Positions 1-6,256 of a DNA stretch of 33,373 nt are shown here, piece after piece. Under the pieces are notes generated by a model, which was given only the letters and a program-made list of their open reading frames with translations, ran no database searches and was not told where the DNA came from. Numbering within the stretch: the first letter of the stretch is position 1; each line of letters opens with the position of its first letter. The stretch covers positions 1 to 33,373 of the forward strand of contig SVKA01000021.1 of the NCBI GenBank assembly GCA_015068725.1, given 5' to 3'. The translations under genes and the position numbers were made by a program. Source of the DNA: Oscillospiraceae bacterium (lineage in GTDB: Bacteria > Bacillota > Clostridia > UBA1381 > UMGS1253).

Positions 1-207
1 CCATCATATGTTGGTGCAGGCATGGGCATCTTTACAGATGTTGATAAAATAAGCGATTATGCTGTTGATGCAATTTCGTGGGCAGTGGAAAAAGGCATAA
101 TCGGAGGAATTGGCGATAATATGCTTGATCCGAAGGGTAATGCCACACGCGCACAGGTTGCCACAATGCTTCAGAGATTTGCATCGGTAAGTATAAACGA
201 TTTATAA
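1..207 (+). CDS. S-layer homology (SLH) domain protein, C-terminal fragment
   Basis: The reading frame is already open at the first base and stops with TAA, so only the last 68 residues of a larger protein are visible. They form one complete SLH repeat: a start resembling FTDV, then an amphipathic helix (DYAVDAISWAVEKGIIGG), a GDNMLDPKGNATRAQ turn and a final helix ATMLQRFA. SLH repeats usually occur in threes and bind pyruvylated secondary cell-wall polymer, holding exported proteins on the outer face of Gram-positive cells. The repeat sits at the extreme C-terminus, which is a normal place for an anchor. The catalytic or structural part lies upstream of the window, so the function of the whole protein cannot be stated. 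A strong hairpin terminator follows 15 bases after the stop, making this the last gene of its transcript. Confidence 0.85.
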   Translation, partial: PSYVGAGMGIFTDVDKISDYAVDAISWAVEKGIIGGIGDNMLDPKGNATRAQVATMLQRFASVSINDL

Positions 208-222
208 TTATAAAAATAACAG

Positions 223-256
223 ACAAGCCGTCTTGTTATAAGGCGGCTTGTTTTTA
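223..256 (+). terminator. Rho-independent terminator of the SLH gene
   Basis: A 12-bp stem (223-234 with 240-251, one G-U pair) closes a 5-base loop and runs directly into a T-rich tract. It ends the SLH transcript before the ABC-transporter promoter. Confidence 0.85.
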
Positions 257-311
257 TGCTAAAATATAAACACTAAAATGTATAAAAATACAAAAAAGCT
301 TGAAAATTGTA

Positions 312-340
312 TTGCCAAAAATAATTTTATGTGCTATTAT
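312..340 (+). promoter_or_regulatory. Sigma-A type promoter for the amino-acid ABC transporter
   Basis: TTGCCA (312-317), 17-base spacer, TATTAT (335-340), with an upstream TG giving an extended -10 (TGcTATTAT). It lies between the preceding terminator and the permease gene. Transcription would start near 347, leaving only about 20 bases of leader. Confidence 0.6.
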
Positions 341-367
341 AATACAAAGAAGGGGTGAAATTTTTTA

Positions 368-1066
368 ATGCATTGGTTTTATAATTGGTTTGATGGAATA
401 AAAAGTGATTTTATTTTGAATTTCATAACAGAAAACAGATATATGTATATCGTAAGAGGCTTTGGTGTTACTATAAAGGTTTCGCTTTTGTCGGTACTTA
501 TTGGCATATTGATAGGCGTGTTTATAGCGCTTGCAGCGCTTTCTAAAAACAAGATATTAAAGACTGTTTCGCGTTGGTATACGGACATAATCCGTGGTAC
601 GCCTGCCGTTACACAGCTGCTTATCGTATATTTTGTAATTTTTGGTTCATCAAGGCTTGATAAATGGATAATTGCAAGTATTGCCTTTGGTATAAATTCG
701 GGTGCATACGTTTCCGAAATAATCCGCGCAGGTATACAAAGCGTGGACCACGGACAAGTCGAGGCGGGACGCTCGCTTGGACTGAGCGGTGCGCAGACAA
801 TGATTAAGATTGTAATTCCTCAGGCTGTAAAAAACATATTCCCTGCACTTGTAAATGAGTTTATTGTACTTATCAAGGAAACGGCTATTGTAGGATTTAT
901 AGGACTTGAAGACCTTGCAAAAGGTGGCGATTTTATACGAAGCCGTACGTATTCGGCATTTATGCCGCTTGTTGGTACAGCGCTTATATATTTCCTTCTC
1001 ATAAAGGTTTTGACAAAGGTGTTTACACTTTTGGAAAAAAGACTTCGCAAGTCGGAAATAAGATAA
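368..1066 (+). CDS. Polar amino-acid ABC transporter, permease subunit (HisM/GlnP family)
   Basis: 232 residues, the usual size for the family. This membrane subunit forms the translocation path with a second copy or partner and couples to the ATPase encoded next. Hydrophobic segments are visible at about residues 30-57, 78-108 and 195-218. The cytoplasmic EAA loop that docks on the ATPase is clear: EIIRAGIQSVDHGQVEAGRSLGLSG, split here as EIIRAGIQSV (about 117-126) followed by DHGQVEAGRSLGLSG. The stretch IRGTPAVTQLLIVYF is also typical of the His/Glu/Gln/Arg family. The start ATG follows an AAGGGGTG ribosome site. It is the first gene of a permease-ATPase-binding protein unit. Only one permease gene is present, so the pore is probably a homodimer. 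The amino acid transported cannot be deduced. Confidence 0.92.
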   Translation: MHWFYNWFDGIKSDFILNFITENRYMYIVRGFGVTIKVSLLSVLIGILIGVFIALAALSKNKILKTVSRWYTDIIRGTPAVTQLLIVYFVIFGSSRLDKWIIASIAFGINSGAYVSEIIRAGIQSVDHGQVEAGRSLGLSGAQTMIKIVIPQAVKNIFPALVNEFIVLIKETAIVGFIGLEDLAKGGDFIRSRTYSAFMPLVGTALIYFLLIKVLTKVFTLLEKRLRKSEIR

Positions 1067-1118
1067 TTACGATTATATAAATATCGCTTAAAAATATTTC
1101 GGTAGAATGGAGATTGTT

Positions 1119-1841
1119 ATGATTAAGGTTAAAAACTTGCACAAAAGCTTTGGCAAGCTTGAGGTGCTTAGTGGAATAGACGAGCATATAAAACAGGGCG
1201 AGGTTGTCGTAGTAATCGGACCGTCAGGCTCGGGAAAATCGACGTTTCTAAGATGCCTTAACCTGCTTGAAACACCAACAGATGGTGAGATTTATATTGA
1301 CGATGAGCTTATAAATGCACCAAAAGTTAATGTAAACCGCATCCGTCAGAAGATGGGTATGGTATTTCAGCAGTTTAATCTGTTTCCGCATCTGACAATT
1401 ATGAATAATATTACACTTGCTCCCATGCAGATAAAAAAAATGAGCAAGCAGGATGCTGTTGCGCTTGGTACAAAGCTTTTGGACAGAGTAGGTCTTCTTG
1501 ACAAGGCCGATGCATATCCGGCGCAGCTTTCGGGTGGACAAAAGCAGCGTGTTGCAATTGCACGTGCGCTTGCTATGGAGCCTGAAATAATGCTTTTTGA
1601 CGAGCCTACATCGGCGCTTGATCCTGAAATGGTCGGCGAGGTTTTAGACGTAATGAAGAGTCTTGCGCGCGACGGTATGACGATGGTTGTTGTAACGCAT
1701 GAGATGGGATTTGCAAGAGAGGTTGGATCAAGAGTGTTGTTTATGGATCAGGGTCAGATACTTGAGCAAGCTGACCCGGTGCAGCTTTTCACAAATCCGC
1801 AGCATGAGAGAACACAGGCGTTTTTAAGTAAGGTACTTTAA
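1119..1841 (+). CDS. glnQ: Polar amino-acid ABC transporter, ATP-binding subunit (GlnQ type)
   Basis: 240 residues, exactly the normal GlnQ/HisP length. All ABC motifs are intact: Walker [10 protein letters not shown] (34-42), Q-loop [10 protein letters not shown] (81-90), signature LSGGQKQR (137-144), Walker [13 protein letters not shown] (157-168) and the H-loop histidine in VVTHEMGFA (H194). The subunit hydrolyses ATP at the inner face of the membrane to drive uptake. The start was set at 1119 because a GGAG lies 6 bases upstream; the in-frame ATG at 1107 overlaps that ribosome site and would add four residues absent from the family. It lies 52 bases after the permease. The gene symbol reflects the family; glutamine as substrate is not shown. 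Confidence 0.94.
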   Translation: MIKVKNLHKSFGKLEVLSGIDEHIKQGEVVVVIGPSGSGKSTFLRCLNLLETPTDGEIYIDDELINAPKVNVNRIRQKMGMVFQQFNLFPHLTIMNNITLAPMQIKKMSKQDAVALGTKLLDRVGLLDKADAYPAQLSGGQKQRVAIARALAMEPEIMLFDEPTSALDPEMVGEVLDVMKSLARDGMTMVVVTHEMGFAREVGSRVLFMDQGQILEQADPVQLFTNPQHERTQAFLSKVL

Positions 1842-1853
1842 TTTTGTTGAATT

Positions 1854-1889
1854 ACCGAAGCATATTATAAATATTTAGATTACTTCGGT
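1854..1889 (+). promoter_or_regulatory. Hairpin between the ATPase and binding-protein genes
   Basis: A 7-bp perfect stem (ACCGAAG 1854-1860 with CTTCGGT 1883-1889) around a 22-base AT-rich loop, followed by a short T-rich run and then the strong AAGGAGG of the binding-protein gene. It could be a partial terminator or an RNA-stabilising stem that sets a higher binding-protein level. This reading is inferred. Confidence 0.4.
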
Positions 1890-1913
1890 TTATATTTTAA
1901 GGAGGAATAAAAA

Positions 1914-2672
1914 ATGAAAAAGGTATTAAAGGTAGCAGCACTTGTAGTATGTGTATGCATGCTCGTTTGTGCATTTGTTGGCTGTGCGGGCGATGACAAG
2001 AAAGACGTTATCGTAATGGGTACAAACGCGGAGTTCCCACCGTTTGAGTACGTTACAGAAAACGGCATTGTTGGACAGTTCAGCGGTATTGACGTTGCAA
2101 TCGCAAAGGAAATCGCAGACAGCATGGGCAAAGAATTGGTAATTGAGAACATGGAATTTGAGTCACTTATCATGGCTCTTGCAACAGGCAAGGTTGACTT
2201 TGTTGCTGCAGGTATGACAGTTAAACCCGACAGACTTGAGAGCGTTGATTTCTCGGATACATACTATCTTGCAAAGCAGGTTATGATTGTAAAAGAGGGC
2301 AGCGATATTAAGTCAGCAGCTGATTTGGAAGGCAAGAAAATCGGTGTTGTTCTCGGCTACACAGGCGACACAACAGTTACAGAAACACTCGGTTATGAGC
2401 CTGAAAGATTCAAGAAGGGCGCAGACGCGGTTATGGACCTTGTAAACGATAAGCTTGATGTAGTTGTAATTGACTCTGCTCCTGCAAAAGCATTTGTAGA
2501 CAAGAACCCCGGCCTTGCAATCGTTGAGGATGCCGAGGCATTTGAAAACGAAGAGTATGCAATCGCAATTCCTAAGGGCGATACAGAGCTTGCAGACAAA
2601 ATCAATACAGTTTTGAAAGAGCTTAAGGAAAGCGGCAAAATCGATGAGTTTGGTGCAACATACTCTGAGTAA
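1914..2672 (+). CDS. Polar amino-acid ABC transporter, solute-binding lipoprotein (family 3)
   Basis: 252 residues. An N-terminal lipoprotein signal is obvious: MKK, a hydrophobic stretch, then FVGC with the lipidated cysteine at position 24. The mature part begins with the family-3 binding-protein signature VMGTNAEFPPFEYV and continues with GFDVAIAKEIA-like sequence (SGIDVAIAKEIADSMG) and DFVAAGMTVKPDRLESVDFSDTY, which in the family surround the amino-acid alpha-carboxylate and amino group. The protein captures ligand outside the membrane and delivers it to the permease and ATPase encoded just upstream. Ribosome site AAGGAGG, 9 bases before ATG, is the best in the operon, as expected for a subunit needed in excess. 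It is the last gene before a strong terminator. Ligand identity is unknown. Confidence 0.93.
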   Translation: MKKVLKVAALVVCVCMLVCAFVGCAGDDKKDVIVMGTNAEFPPFEYVTENGIVGQFSGIDVAIAKEIADSMGKELVIENMEFESLIMALATGKVDFVAAGMTVKPDRLESVDFSDTYYLAKQVMIVKEGSDIKSAADLEGKKIGVVLGYTGDTTVTETLGYEPERFKKGADAVMDLVNDKLDVVVIDSAPAKAFVDKNPGLAIVEDAEAFENEEYAIAIPKGDTELADKINTVLKELKESGKIDEFGATYSE

Positions 2673-2683
2673 TTTATAAAAGC

Positions 2684-2715
2684 AAAAAGGGCGGAAACGT
2701 TTTTCCGTCCTTTTT
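2684..2715 (+). terminator. Rho-independent terminator of the ABC transporter operon
   Basis: A 14-bp stem (2684-2697 with 2702-2715, one G-U pair, 4-base loop) whose right arm ends in five T residues. It lies 12 bases after the binding-protein stop. Confidence 0.88.
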
Positions 2716-2748
2716 AAATTAAAACGAGTATGGCAGAGGAGAATGGCG

Positions 2749-3459
2749 ATGAGAATTGATAAGTATTTGGCATCTTGTGCGCTTGGCAGTCGAAAACAAG
2801 TGCATGATCTTATAAAAAGTGGGCGTGTTACACTTAATGCTAACGTGATAAAAAGCATTGGTGCACATGTAGACGAGGAAAATGACATAATCTGCGTTGA
2901 CGGTGAAAGAATAATATACAGCCGCTTTGTATATCTTATGCTTAATAAGCCAGAAGGCGTAATAAGTGCGACAGAGGATAATAAACTGCCCACCGTACTT
3001 GACCTTGTGCCGAATGAATATTCTCATTACAATCTCTTTCCTGTGGGAAGGCTCGATATTGACACAACGGGGCTTTTGCTTTTGACAAACGATGGTGCGC
3101 TCGCACACCGGCTTACATCGCCAAAGCATCATGCGGACAAAACGTATTTTGCAACGATTGACGGCATTGTAACCGAAAAAGACATTGACGCGTTTTATAA
3201 AGGTATACAAATAGATGATGGATACGTTTGCAAAAGCGCTGACCTTGTAATTATAAAATCAGATTTGGTAAGTGAAATCGAACTTACAATACGTGAGGGC
3301 AAGTTTCATCAGGTTAAAAGAATGTTTGAGGCAGCGGGCAAAAAAGTGCTCACTTTAAAGCGTATTGCCATGGGCGGCGTTTTGCTTGATGATAATCTTA
3401 TTGAAGGGCAAATGCGACCTTTAAGCGATGATGAGATTGCAACTCTGCGTAGTATATAG
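2749..3459 (+). CDS. rsuA: 16S rRNA pseudouridine synthase, RsuA family
   Basis: 236 residues. Converts a uridine of rRNA to pseudouridine; the RsuA branch acts on U516 of 16S rRNA. An S4 RNA-binding domain occupies residues 1-50 (RIDKYLASCALGSRKQVHDL). The catalytic motif GRLDIDTTGLLLLTNDG is at 100-116 with the catalytic aspartate D103. The typical LAHRLTSPKHH follows, and GKFHQVKRMFEAAGKKVLTL closes the fold. The start at 2749 is preferred: GAGGAG ends 7 bases upstream, whereas the in-frame ATG at 2743 is only 1 base from it. The gene stands alone between two terminators. RsuA, RluB, RluE and RluF are closely related, so the exact target uridine is inferred from the small-subunit type motifs. 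Confidence 0.88.
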   Translation: MRIDKYLASCALGSRKQVHDLIKSGRVTLNANVIKSIGAHVDEENDIICVDGERIIYSRFVYLMLNKPEGVISATEDNKLPTVLDLVPNEYSHYNLFPVGRLDIDTTGLLLLTNDGALAHRLTSPKHHADKTYFATIDGIVTEKDIDAFYKGIQIDDGYVCKSADLVIIKSDLVSEIELTIREGKFHQVKRMFEAAGKKVLTLKRIAMGGVLLDDNLIEGQMRPLSDDEIATLRSI

Positions 3460-3466
3460 AAAAACA

Positions 3467-3497
3467 AATCCCCTTCGATAAATTGTCGAAGGGGATT
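3467..3497. terminator. Shared bidirectional terminator between rsuA and feoB
   Basis: A perfect 12-bp stem (AATCCCCTTCGA 3467-3478 with TCGAAGGGGATT 3486-3497) and a 7-base loop between two convergent genes. The T-run is better on the minus strand (TTTGTTTTT), so it works best for feoB, whose stop codon abuts the hairpin. Confidence 0.85.
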
Positions 3498-3500
3498 AAT

Positions 3501-5636
3501 TTATACTAACGATAAAATCCGTGCTGCATTTGCCACAATAAAGCATATTATAATACCGCAAAGCGTGGGAATAATAAACGACAGTGCACTCCATTTTAAT
3601 GAGTGGGTTTCTTTGTATATCGTAATACACGTTGTGGCACACGGCCAATGCATAAGAGAAAAAAGCATACAGCATAGTGCTGTGAGCCAGGACCACCCAT
3701 TTGCGCTAAGCAGATTGAAAAGCTCGAGAGAGCTGCCCGCTTCGGTTATTGTGCCCGCTAACGTATAACTCATAATTATAATCGGCATAACGATTTCGTT
3801 TGCGGGGATGCCGAGTATAAAAGCCGTCAATATTACGCCATCAAGACCTATCAGGCGTGCGAATGGGTCTAAAAACGCATTAAAATGTGCAAGTATGCTT
3901 GTGCCTTGAAAATTTACATTTGCCATCAGCCATATAATAAGTCCTGCGGGAGCGGCGGTTGAAATTGCACGCCCAAGCACAAACAAGGTTCTGTCAAAAA
4001 CAGAGCGTACAATTACTTTGCCGACCTGCGGCGCTCGGTATGGAGGAAGCTCTAATGCAAATGAGGAAGGCTCTCCTTTTAAAAACGTTACTGAGAGTAG
4101 ATATGAAACTAAAAACGTCATAAAAATTCCCAGTACCACAACGCCTGTAAGCATAAGCGTCGATACAACAGAGGATAAAAAGCTATTTGCTATGGTAAGT
4201 GTAAAAAACATAGTTATCAGTGATATAAGAGTCGGAAATTTGCCATTGCAGGGGACAAAGCTATTCGTTATTATTGCAATCAGCCGTTCGCGTGGTGAAT
4301 CAATAATGCGACAACCGGTTACGCCGCAGGCATTACAACCAAAGCCCATACACATCGTGAGTGCCTGCTTTCCGTGAGCGTGTGCCTTTTTAAAATATTT
4401 ATCCATATTAAACGCAATTCTTGGAAGATAGCCCAAATCTTCAAGAAGCGTAAAGAGCGGAAAAAATATTGCCATTGGCGGCAGCATAACGGACACCACC
4501 CATGCTACTGTGCGATATACACCGCCAATCAGCATACCGCTTATAAGTGGTGGCGCGCCCGAAAATATGACATAAAGCCGACCTTCTATTTTGAAAAGAA
4601 AGTCATATATAAGCTGAGACGGATAGTTTGCGCCCGATATGGTAAGCCAGAAAATGACAAACATCATTAAAATCATTATTGGAATGCCCGTTTTTTTCGA
4701 GGTGAGTATATTGTCAATTCGTCTGTCGCGAAGGGTGGAATCTTTATGGCAAATGACGCACTCTTTATATATTTTTTCGCTTTCCTCAATTATTTTTGAA
4801 ACGATTAAATCTCGCACTCTTTCTTTATTGATGCCCTTTCGATTTAAGAGCTTTTTTGCAAGAAAAATATTTTCGCAAAGCGCATCATCTTTATATATAT
4901 CAAAACCAAGAAAATTATTTAAAGAAAGCGTAAAGGCGTTATCATCTTCAAGAATTCTCAAAGAAAGCCATTTTGTGTTTATATGCTCTCCTGCAAGGCG
5001 GCGCACGTCATTTTCTATAAGCTTTACGGCGTTTTCTGTGTTTTCGTCATAGCTGATGTCAAGGTAGCTGTGTTTTTTGTTATAGCACGCATTTTTAATG
5101 GCATGTTTTAATTCATCAAGACCTTTGCCGCTTCGTGCGCTTGTTGCTATAACCTTTATACCAAGCATATCGGAGAGCTTTTTTAAATCAACCCGGATAT
5201 TTTTCTTCTTTGCTTCATCCATAAGATTTACACAAAGTACCACATCAGATGTGATTTCAAGTATCTGCAAAACGAGGTTTAAGTTTCTTTCAAGACACGT
5301 GGCATCGGCAACGATACAAATCATATCGTAGTTGCCAAAGCATATATAATCGCGTGCAACTTCTTCTTCCTGTGAGCTTGCAAGCAGTGAGTATGTACCT
5401 GGCATATCAACAAGAGTGTAGGTGTCGCCATCAAACATATACTGTCCCTGTGCGTTGGATACGGTTTTGCCGGGCCAGTTTCCCGTATGCTGATTTAACC
5501 CTGTAAGAGCATTAAAAACAGTACTTTTTCCTACATTCGGGTTGCCGGCAAGCCCAACAATTTTATGAGAAGAAGCATCTTTTGATGTATCAAATCTTTT
5601 GTAATATGTATGATTTTTAGCTTTGTTTTCTTCCAT
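3501..5636 (-). CDS. feoB: Ferrous iron transport protein B
   Basis: 711 residues. FeoB imports Fe2+ across the cytoplasmic membrane under anaerobic conditions. The N-terminal GTPase domain has G1 GNPNVGKS (31-38), the G2 region TGNWPGKTV, G3 DMPG (77-80), G4 NLMD (137-140) and G5 SARSGKG. Hydrophobic helices fill the C-terminal half, with two Gate regions. The pore-facing motif reads GFGCNACGVTGCR (431-443), the clostridial form, here with three cysteines C434, C437 and C442, and is followed by FVPCNGKFPTLI. The start at 5636 is chosen because AGGAGG lies 6 bases upstream on the minus strand; a longer in-frame reading from 5708 would overlap feoA and lacks a ribosome site. It is the second gene of a feoA-feoB pair with 31 bases between. 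Confidence 0.96.
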   Translation of the reverse strand: MEENKAKNHTYYKRFDTSKDASSHKIVGLAGNPNVGKSTVFNALTGLNQHTGNWPGKTVSNAQGQYMFDGDTYTLVDMPGTYSLLASSQEEEVARDYICFGNYDMICIVADATCLERNLNLVLQILEITSDVVLCVNLMDEAKKKNIRVDLKKLSDMLGIKVIATSARSGKGLDELKHAIKNACYNKKHSYLDISYDENTENAVKLIENDVRRLAGEHINTKWLSLRILEDDNAFTLSLNNFLGFDIYKDDALCENIFLAKKLLNRKGINKERVRDLIVSKIIEESEKIYKECVICHKDSTLRDRRIDNILTSKKTGIPIMILMMFVIFWLTISGANYPSQLIYDFLFKIEGRLYVIFSGAPPLISGMLIGGVYRTVAWVVSVMLPPMAIFFPLFTLLEDLGYLPRIAFNMDKYFKKAHAHGKQALTMCMGFGCNACGVTGCRIIDSPRERLIAIITNSFVPCNGKFPTLISLITMFFTLTIANSFLSSVVSTLMLTGVVVLGIFMTFLVSYLLSVTFLKGEPSSFALELPPYRAPQVGKVIVRSVFDRTLFVLGRAISTAAPAGLIIWLMANVNFQGTSILAHFNAFLDPFARLIGLDGVILTAFILGIPANEIVMPIIIMSYTLAGTITEAGSSLELFNLLSANGWSWLTALCCMLFSLMHWPCATTCITIYKETHSLKWSALSFIIPTLCGIIICFIVANAARILSLV

Positions 5637-5667
5637 TTGGTGCCTCCTTGAAAATATTTTTGCTTTG

Positions 5668-5910
5668 TCAATCACATAGCCGGACAAAAATTTTTTGTGC
5701 GTCTTCACTTCGAAGCGCTATTACGCTTCCGCGGATATAATATGCAACAGGGTCGCCTGACGGACTTTTGTGAAGAGCTTCAATATTTGTTCCGTTTACA
5801 AGCCCAAGGTCAAGCATACGCCGCCGCTGAGTTCCTATACTGTCAAGACCACAAACGCAGCAGCTTTGCCCGATGCACAGGTGGTCGAGTGAAATAATTG
5901 CTCTATTCAT
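5668..5910 (-). CDS. feoA: Ferrous iron transport protein A
   Basis: 80 residues, an SH3-like FeoA domain. Visible family features are MLDLGLVNGTNIEALHKSPSGDPVAYYIRG (as two pieces: MLDLGLVNGTNIEALHKSP, then SGDPVAYYIRGSVIALR), where DLGL and the GDP-hYxIRG-hxxALR stretch mark FeoA. FeoA is a small cytoplasmic partner needed for FeoB-mediated Fe2+ uptake. It carries cysteines CIGQSCCVCG in the N-terminal quarter, more than usual. Its ribosome site is weak (AAAGG about 15 bases before ATG), but no better start exists in frame. It is the first gene of the feoAB operon; no feoC follows. Confidence 0.92.
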   Translation of the reverse strand: MNRAIISLDHLCIGQSCCVCGLDSIGTQRRRMLDLGLVNGTNIEALHKSPSGDPVAYYIRGSVIALRSEDAQKIFVRLCD

Positions 5911-5941
5911 AAAATTGTTTCACAACCTTTCTTTTTTATTT

Positions 5942-5970
5942 AGTTTAAATGATGGTTTGCCTCATGATAA
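5942..5970 (-). promoter_or_regulatory. Possible promoter of feoAB
   Basis: Reading the minus strand, TTATCA (5970-5965), 17-base spacer, TAAACT (5947-5942); each hexamer matches four of six consensus bases. It is 31 bases upstream of feoA. I do not see a convincing Fur box around it. This is a weak call. Confidence 0.3.
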
Positions 5971-6019
5971 GTATATGAAAATGTACTGTTTTGTGTTACT
6001 TTGAGGTTTAAAGTTATAG

Positions 6020-6048
6020 TTGTGTTTTTGATAAGGATGTGTTATAAT
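6020..6048 (+). promoter_or_regulatory. Promoter upstream of the nagA-like gene
   Basis: TTGTGT (6020-6025), 17-base spacer, perfect TATAAT (6043-6048) with an extended TG two bases before it. The start of transcription would be near 6055, giving a leader of about 200 bases containing most of the inverted repeats described next. Confidence 0.5.
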
Positions 6049-6126
6049 TGACACATATAGAATTTTAATGCATAAAATTCTTAAGAGCGTTCGCTCTTTT
6101 GTGCTCTTTCGAGCGCTGTGTCAATT
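6046..6126. repeat. Cloverleaf-type inverted-repeat element
   Basis: A 10-bp outer stem (AATTGACACA 6046-6055 with TGTGTCAATT 6117-6126) encloses three side-by-side hairpins: 6059-6067/6073-6081 (9 bp, 5-base loop), 6083-6089/6092-6098 (palindrome) and 6103-6106/6111-6114 (4 bp, TTTC loop). No coding frame explains it. The likely promoter start (about 6055) falls at the inner end of the 5-prime arm, so RNA from that promoter would lack nearly all of this arm. That favours a DNA-level element (MITE-like or dispersed palindromic repeat) over a riboswitch. No second copy is present in this window. Confidence 0.6.
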
Positions 6127-6132
6127 GACGGC

Positions 6133-6190
6133 GTCGCAAAAATGCCCTTGCAAGCAAGCATTTTTACTCCTGGTAAAATGATTTTGCGGC
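6133..6190. repeat. Second nested inverted repeat in the nagA leader
   Basis: An outer 9-bp stem (GTCGCAAAA 6133-6141 with TTTTGCGGC 6182-6190, one G-U pair) can form around a small TTTAC/GTAAA hairpin. Alternatively 6138-6145 pairs with 6158-6165 (AAAAATGC/GCATTTTT) around a CTTGCAAG core. The two options share bases and exclude each other. Function unknown; I read it as part of the same repeat cluster as 6046-6126. Confidence 0.5.
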
Positions 6191-6202
6191 AGCTAAAATG
6201 TT

Positions 6203-6222
6203 CACTAATTCATGAATTAGTG
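6203..6222. promoter_or_regulatory. Perfect 20-bp palindrome before nagA (operator or attenuator)
   Basis: CACTAATT, CATG, AATTAGTG form a perfect 20-bp dyad centred at 6212/6213. Outer TGT/ACA bases (6199-6201, 6226-6228) extend it, and six T residues follow at 6230-6235, then the AAGGAGG of nagA. It could be a repressor operator or, as RNA, a terminator/attenuator. It does not resemble the NagR/YvoA site known to me. Confidence 0.5.
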
Positions 6223-6256
6223 TGTACAGTTTTTTCGATTAAGGAGGAACAAACTT

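Noticed and set aside
2313-2993. A 226-codon minus-strand open frame across the binding-protein and rsuA genes
   Set aside because: It lies antisense to two well-supported genes and a terminator, lacks a ribosome site and encodes Cys/Phe-rich sequence without family features.
4018-4377. A plus-strand frame inside feoB
   Set aside because: It lies fully antisense to the conserved FeoB membrane domain and has no ribosome site.
5930-6000. Fur box upstream of feoA
   Set aside because: Short ATGATAA-like pieces are present, but no 19-bp GATAAT-type inverted repeat can be aligned with confidence.
6040-6256. glmS ribozyme, T-box or known riboswitch before nagA
   Set aside because: I find no T-box core (GGGTGGNACCGCG-like) and none of the conserved glmS core segments; the structure also reaches upstream of the probable start of transcription.
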